The notes under the pieces were generated by a model, which worked only from the letters and a program-made list of their open reading frames with translations, was not told the DNA's origin and made no database searches. DNA of 64,000 nucleotides from Nymphaea colorata. Its lineage: Eukaryota > Streptophyta > Magnoliopsida > Nymphaeales > Nymphaeaceae. Each line of letters starts with the position of its first letter. Position 1 is the first letter of the stretch. The stretch lies in NCBI RefSeq assembly GCF_008831285.2, contig NC_045149.1, positions 2,780,500-2,844,499 on the forward strand, read 5' to 3'. Shown here piece by piece: positions 60,208-64,000 of this stretch. Both the position numbers and the translations under genes were made by a program.

Positions 60208-60449
60208 AGGACATTGAGGGAGATTTTCAGAGCAAGAAGTAGGTGGTTGTGGGTAATATGAACGAGACTCAAAGAATGTGACGTCGCACTGACATACTCT
60301 TTCTGGGTGATGGGGTCAAAACATTTGTAGCCTCATTGGTTTTTGGGATAACCAATGAAGATACATTTTTGGGCTTGGGCAGCAAGTTTATCTCGCTTTG
60401 GTCCAAGAATATGGACAAAGCATGTGCATCCAAATACACGAGGTGGAGT

Positions 60450-61758
60450 TTAAAATAATGGATGATCAGGATAAAGCATTTGAATTGGAAATTTGTTACG
60501 TATAGATGAGGATGGTAAGCGATTAATGAGGTAACACGCAGTTAATATTGCATCCCCCCAAAAATAAGATGGTACATGGCTCTGTATCGTGAGTGTACGA
60601 GCGACTTCCAACAAATGTTTGTGCTTTCTCTCTGCAACACCATTCTGTTGCGAGGTATGTGGACAAGTAAATTGAGGAACAATTCCATGGTTTGAGTAAA
60701 ATTGTAAAAGGTTGGACGATTTGAATTCCAGAGCATTGTCAGTGCAAATAGCCTTAACAGAAAATCCAAATTGAGTCTTTATTTCAATAATAAGATTTTG
60801 AAGGATACATATAGCAGCAGACCGTTCCTTCAAAAGGAAAACCCAACTAACACGAGAAAAATCATCCACTACTACCAGATAATACGAAAATTTAGACCGG
60901 CTAGCAGTACGGCTAGGCCCCCACACATCGACATGAAGTAAATCAAACAGACTATAACTTGCAGGACTTAGACTCGACGGAAAACTATTCCTAGTGTGTT
61001 TCCCAAGTTGACAGGCTTCACACTGGAGTGACTCTAACACCGAAAGCTGAAGAAACAAGCAATGAAGTTTTGACACTGATGGATGCCCAAGTCTGAGATG
61101 CCACTGAAGATAGGTAGGTTTGGATGGGACTGATGTAGCAGTTGTGTCCACGGCCTCAAACAGGAAGTAAACTCCCCTTCGTTCATGGCCTCCACCAATA
61201 ATCCTCCTAGTCTACAAGTCCTGAAACCAACACAAACTAGGGTAAAAAATGACTTTACTTCAAATCATGAGTCAGCCCTTTAACTGAGAGGAGGTGAGTA
61301 GGAAAATTAGGAGCAAACAACACATTATTCACAGTTAAACATTCTGAAATTTTCACACTGCCCCAACCAACAATGGGAGAGAATCTCCCATCTGCAAGCT
61401 TCACTTGTTTAAGTTGAGGAAAATGGTGAATCATAGTGAATAAATTTGGTTGACTGCAGAAGTGCTTGCAGGCTCCAGAATCAATAATCCATGACATACT
61501 TGGATCTTGGTTCTGCATAGTGGTGGAAAAAGTAGAATCACCCACAACCATAGACGCTAAGGTGGAAGAGGAGCCTTTCTGAGCAAGAAATTGTTCATAC
61601 TCAGATTTGCTAATACTAACAGTGACATTTTCAGCAGCTGGTTCTGTAGTATCATCTTCAACATGTGAGGCATTTGGGAAATGAGAAGAAACCTTGATCT
61701 GTGATAACTCGGAGCCTCGCATCATTGGCCGACCATGTTTATTCCACAGAACGTGCAC
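60450..61758 (-). pseudogene. pol: Protease and integrase of the 58-kb copia
   Basis: 61758-61255 holds the region after the zinc knuckle and the protease site SWIIDSGACKHFC, ending at a stop after the L-L-S-V-K-G-L-T segment. 61151-60450, in a different frame, holds LQWHLRLGHPSVSKLH, LQCEACQLGKHT, and the integrase core with HVDVWGP, CTDNALEF and QQNGVAERKHKHLLE, so all three catalytic residues are still present. Another frame change separates integrase from the RT linker. Confidence 0.9.
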
Positions 61759-61844
61759 TGAAATCTACCACGTCCACCTCCTGGACCTCGACCACCTCTC
61801 CCTCTATAGAAGCCCTATCCTCGAGTTCTTGAGATGGCTAAGGC

Positions 61845-62546
61845 CTACCCACGGCCTCTTGGAACGGCTAATGCGGAAGAGGGTGCATCTGCTGAGGATG
61901 GAGTAAGTGTCACCGCCAGATGACTAAGCTTATTATAGGCTTCAGCAAGGTCTGGAATTTCGGCCCCAGTCAACATTTGGTCTTTTGCCACTGCAAACTC
62001 AGGAGATAACCCAGCTAAAAATTTGGCCACCATGTGTTGCTCAAAGTGAGTTTTGTAGCATGATTGACAAGGGGGACGTAGAGCTTTTAGTCTCTCATAG
62101 GCTGATTTGACTGACGCAAAGTATTGGGCCAGATCTGAATCACCTTGTTGGAGCTTGAGAAGATCTTCTTCAACCTGTAAAATTTTGCTCATATTCTTGT
62201 CATGGGAGTAAGTTTGCTTTAAAAATTCCCACATCTGTTTGGCAGAGGTATAATATGCAATTGTAGGAGCGATGTGTGCCTGCACGCAATTCATAATCCA
62301 CGCCATAACAATATAGTTATCTTCCTCCCATGTAGAATATCTTTCAGACGTAGTTAGAGGTTCCTCTTCTTCAATAACATGTTTTTTTCTGTGCCCCTTA
62401 ACAGACATCATAAAGATCCGAGACCAAATTTCATAATTTGTGCCATCAAACTTCACCGTCGACCCAAATGAAAGAAGACTCCCAGAAATTTTATGGTCTC
62501 TTTGCATATCAGTAATAGTATTTCTCCTCTCCATATTTAAGATCAA
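61845..62546 (-). pseudogene. gag: Gag of the 58-kb copia
   Basis: A 233-codon frame starting at the methionine at 62544-62546: VKFDGTNYEIWSRIFMMSVK, YIVMAWIMNCVQAHIAPTI, SYKTHFEQHMVAKFLAGLSP-like gag segments (here with C-Y-K), ending in a Gly/Arg stretch at a stop near 61845. The zinc knuckle that should follow (C-T-F-C-G near 61745-61770) lies in another frame and lacks its second half in register. The leader between the primer site and this start is about 685 bases. Confidence 0.9.
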
Positions 62547-63024
62547 AACAGAATATATATACTCACTTATATGGACAACTTATATGGACAGAAATGATAT
62601 GTGAGTGCAGGCAGGGAAGAAAAAATCACAGAATTTCCCTTGGTTCCCTAGACGTTATTAACATAGGCAGCAGTCACCCTTTCCACACGACTCTTAATAG
62701 ACAAAAGAGATTTTGCTGACAATGACTGCTGCAAAGAAAGGACTTACATACCACTACTGCCCCAAGACTACCGCTGCTTCTGTTGTTCCCACATCAACCT
62801 CTCAAATAGCAAGTCCACCTCTTGCTGTTCCACAATCACAACGGGTCATTCCCACGATCAGCAACAAGTTTCTACGAATAGCAGCCATCTCCAGCACTTG
62901 TTGTTCCACCATCAGCCGTGTCAGACAACCATCTCTAGCAGCATCAGCCTTCTCCACAAGAGACAAAAAAAGAAACTGCTGCACAGGTTCCACCAATAGA
63001 GATTGCTGTACACGTTCCACCAAT

Positions 63025-63065
63025 GGAGTCTGATCACGCGTTCCACATGGGCGTGATCAGACTCC
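63025..63065 (-). promoter_or_regulatory. Perfect 15-bp hairpin in the retroelement leader
   Basis: GGAGTCTGATCACGC (63025-63039) and its exact complement (63051-63065) enclose an 11-base loop. It lies about 170-200 bases downstream of the primer site in the element's RNA, before gag, where retroelements keep packaging and dimerisation signals. The stem contains the self-complementary TGATCA. Adjacent 26-27-base direct repeats beginning TTCCACCAAT (near 62987, 63014 and partly 63040) suggest it grew from repeat units. Confidence 0.7.
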
Positions 63066-63242
63066 ACCAACCAGCGAGCAGGAGAAAGAGGAAAGAAGAA
63101 GAAGGAGAAGAGAAGAAAGAGGAAGAAGAGGAATACGATAGAGGAGAGGAGGTCTGACAGTCACCGGAAAGAGAGTCGTCGGAAGTCTGCTAGTCGCCGG
63201 AAAATAGATGGGATCACGCCACCGCCACTGGCTCTGATACCA

Positions 63243-63417
63243 AGTTGACGTGAGAGAAGAAAAAACGTAATTTCTATATTCAATCTCTTACCCTAACCCT
63301 TACTTAAGGGAGAATTAGGGTAAACAACATAATTACAATGAAAACCAGAAAGTTATCTAAAATTATTAAAGAGGGGTCAGGTTCTTTAATATTCAAAAAC
63401 CTGCCTCATTGTCAACA
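63243..63417 (-). repeat. 5' LTR of the 58-kb copia
   Basis: 175 bp next to the primer-site complement. Its first base on the plus strand is A instead of T, so the conserved CA end of the 5' LTR has mutated; the other two differences are transitions. Confidence 0.95.
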
Positions 63418-63508
63418 CATATATTGTAATACGTACATGTAATATATTGTGTATATAATGTGTAAATATAGTTGTATGTATATGATATTATACTATATGA
63501 CATAAATA

Positions 63509-63561
<53 letters not shown>

Positions 63562-63680
63562 GTATGTATGTATATATAACAATTATAGTTGTATATATGT
63601 GTATTACATAAATACTATATATAATTGTATATAATGTATATGTAACATCATAATTGCAGTATATACTATATAACTTAATG

Positions 63681-63732
<52 letters not shown>

Positions 63733-64000
63733 AAATAATATATTCGACGTATATGATATATTTATATTTATAATATTCATATACGTTAACATATAACATG
63801 AATGTATCACTATGTACATATGATGTAATATATGAGATATATAAGTATTATATATGACATATACTATACATTATTACACATGTAATAGAATATATATGTA
63901 TAATACATGTTACAAATTTTATTTAATAGTTATAATTACATATATAATAATATACGTATATACACATATATTATATTATATATTACACATAAATAATATG
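63418..64000. repeat. AT-rich microsatellite tract, right side
   Basis: (TA)n runs at about 63514-63556 and 63692-63730 within nearly pure A/T text with TATATGTA-type variants. It continues the hotspot interrupted by the copia insertion. No gene. Confidence 0.95.

Larger units (their letters stand above)
58193..63417 (-). mobile_element. Young-LTR Ty1/copia retrotransposon with ruined coding region (5225 bp)
   Basis: LTRs of 175 bp (58193-58367 and 63243-63417) differ at 3 positions (1.7%). A perfect CATAT target duplication flanks them (58188-58192 and 63418-63422). The primer-site complement GCTCTGATACCA is at 63231-63242 and the purine-tract complement CTCCCCCTC is at 58368-58376, giving minus orientation. 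Gag, protease, integrase, RT and RNase H are all present in order but separated by at least five frame changes and one in-frame TAG. It is the same family as the old element at 23.5-28.9 kb. Confidence 0.96.

Noticed and set aside
62713-63033. 106-codon plus-strand frame in the 58-kb copia leader
   Set aside because: It is antisense to the retroelement RNA and covers the leader direct repeats and hairpin; no homology recognised.

Overview
The window is nuclear DNA of a flowering plant; the species cannot be told from the sequence. Three things point to a plant: LTR retrotransposons primed by initiator tRNA-Met, plant-type DNA transposons (CACTA, Harbinger and hAT/Mutator-like), and broken pieces of plant host genes (an ABCC/MRP transporter, receptor-like cytoplasmic kinases, clathrin heavy chain). 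It is a gene-poor, repeat-dense interval. No intact multi-exon host gene, rRNA, tRNA or CRISPR array was seen. Nearly all long open frames belong to Ty1/copia elements or are low-complexity artefacts.

Layout. 1-2.8 kb: degraded minus-strand copia running off the left edge. 3.0-3.6 kb: CACTA-like MITE. 4.0-6.4 kb: minus-strand host exon fragments (an unidentified terminal exon and two ABCC exons) with a 926-bp Harbinger MITE between them. 7.4-8.5 kb: 3' end of a Ty3/gypsy chromovirus. 10.1-12.8 kb: long dispersed repeat, copy A. 13.5-18.6 kb: young copia element with 320-bp LTRs and a CCCTT target duplication. 19.1-19.5 kb: candidate host first exon. 20.3-23.1 kb: degraded gypsy and copia gag relics. 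23.5-28.9 kb: old minus-strand copia with 192/193-bp LTRs, flanked by a direct duplication of about 310 bp. 29.7-32.1 kb: cluster of host gene fragments. 33.1-35.8 kb: CACTA element with TAA target duplication carrying a kinase exon. 36.8-37.5 kb: AT microsatellites and a MITE. 39-48 kb: old noncoding repeats, a 343-bp near-perfect tandem duplication, and a plant-mobile-domain-like relic. 48.3-49.3 kb: TIR element with GTACC-rich ends. 49.7-53.1 kb: gypsy integrase remnant (minus) with a degenerate tandem array. 53.2-55.7 kb: long repeat copy B, inverted relative to A. 56.2-58.2 and 63.4-64.0 kb: extreme AT-microsatellite tract split by a second young copia element (58.2-63.4 kb, minus, TSD CATAT).

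There is no operon-like cooperation here. The functional logic is that of retroelements (gag, protease, integrase, reverse transcriptase, RNase H, LTRs, primer site, polypurine tract) and of DNA transposons that trap host exons. The most notable structures are the kinase-carrying CACTA element, the 310-bp duplication at the borders of the old copia, a 15-bp perfect hairpin in the leader of the second young copia, the templated tandem duplication at 41.2-41.9 kb, and the deletion-junction clathrin pseudogene.
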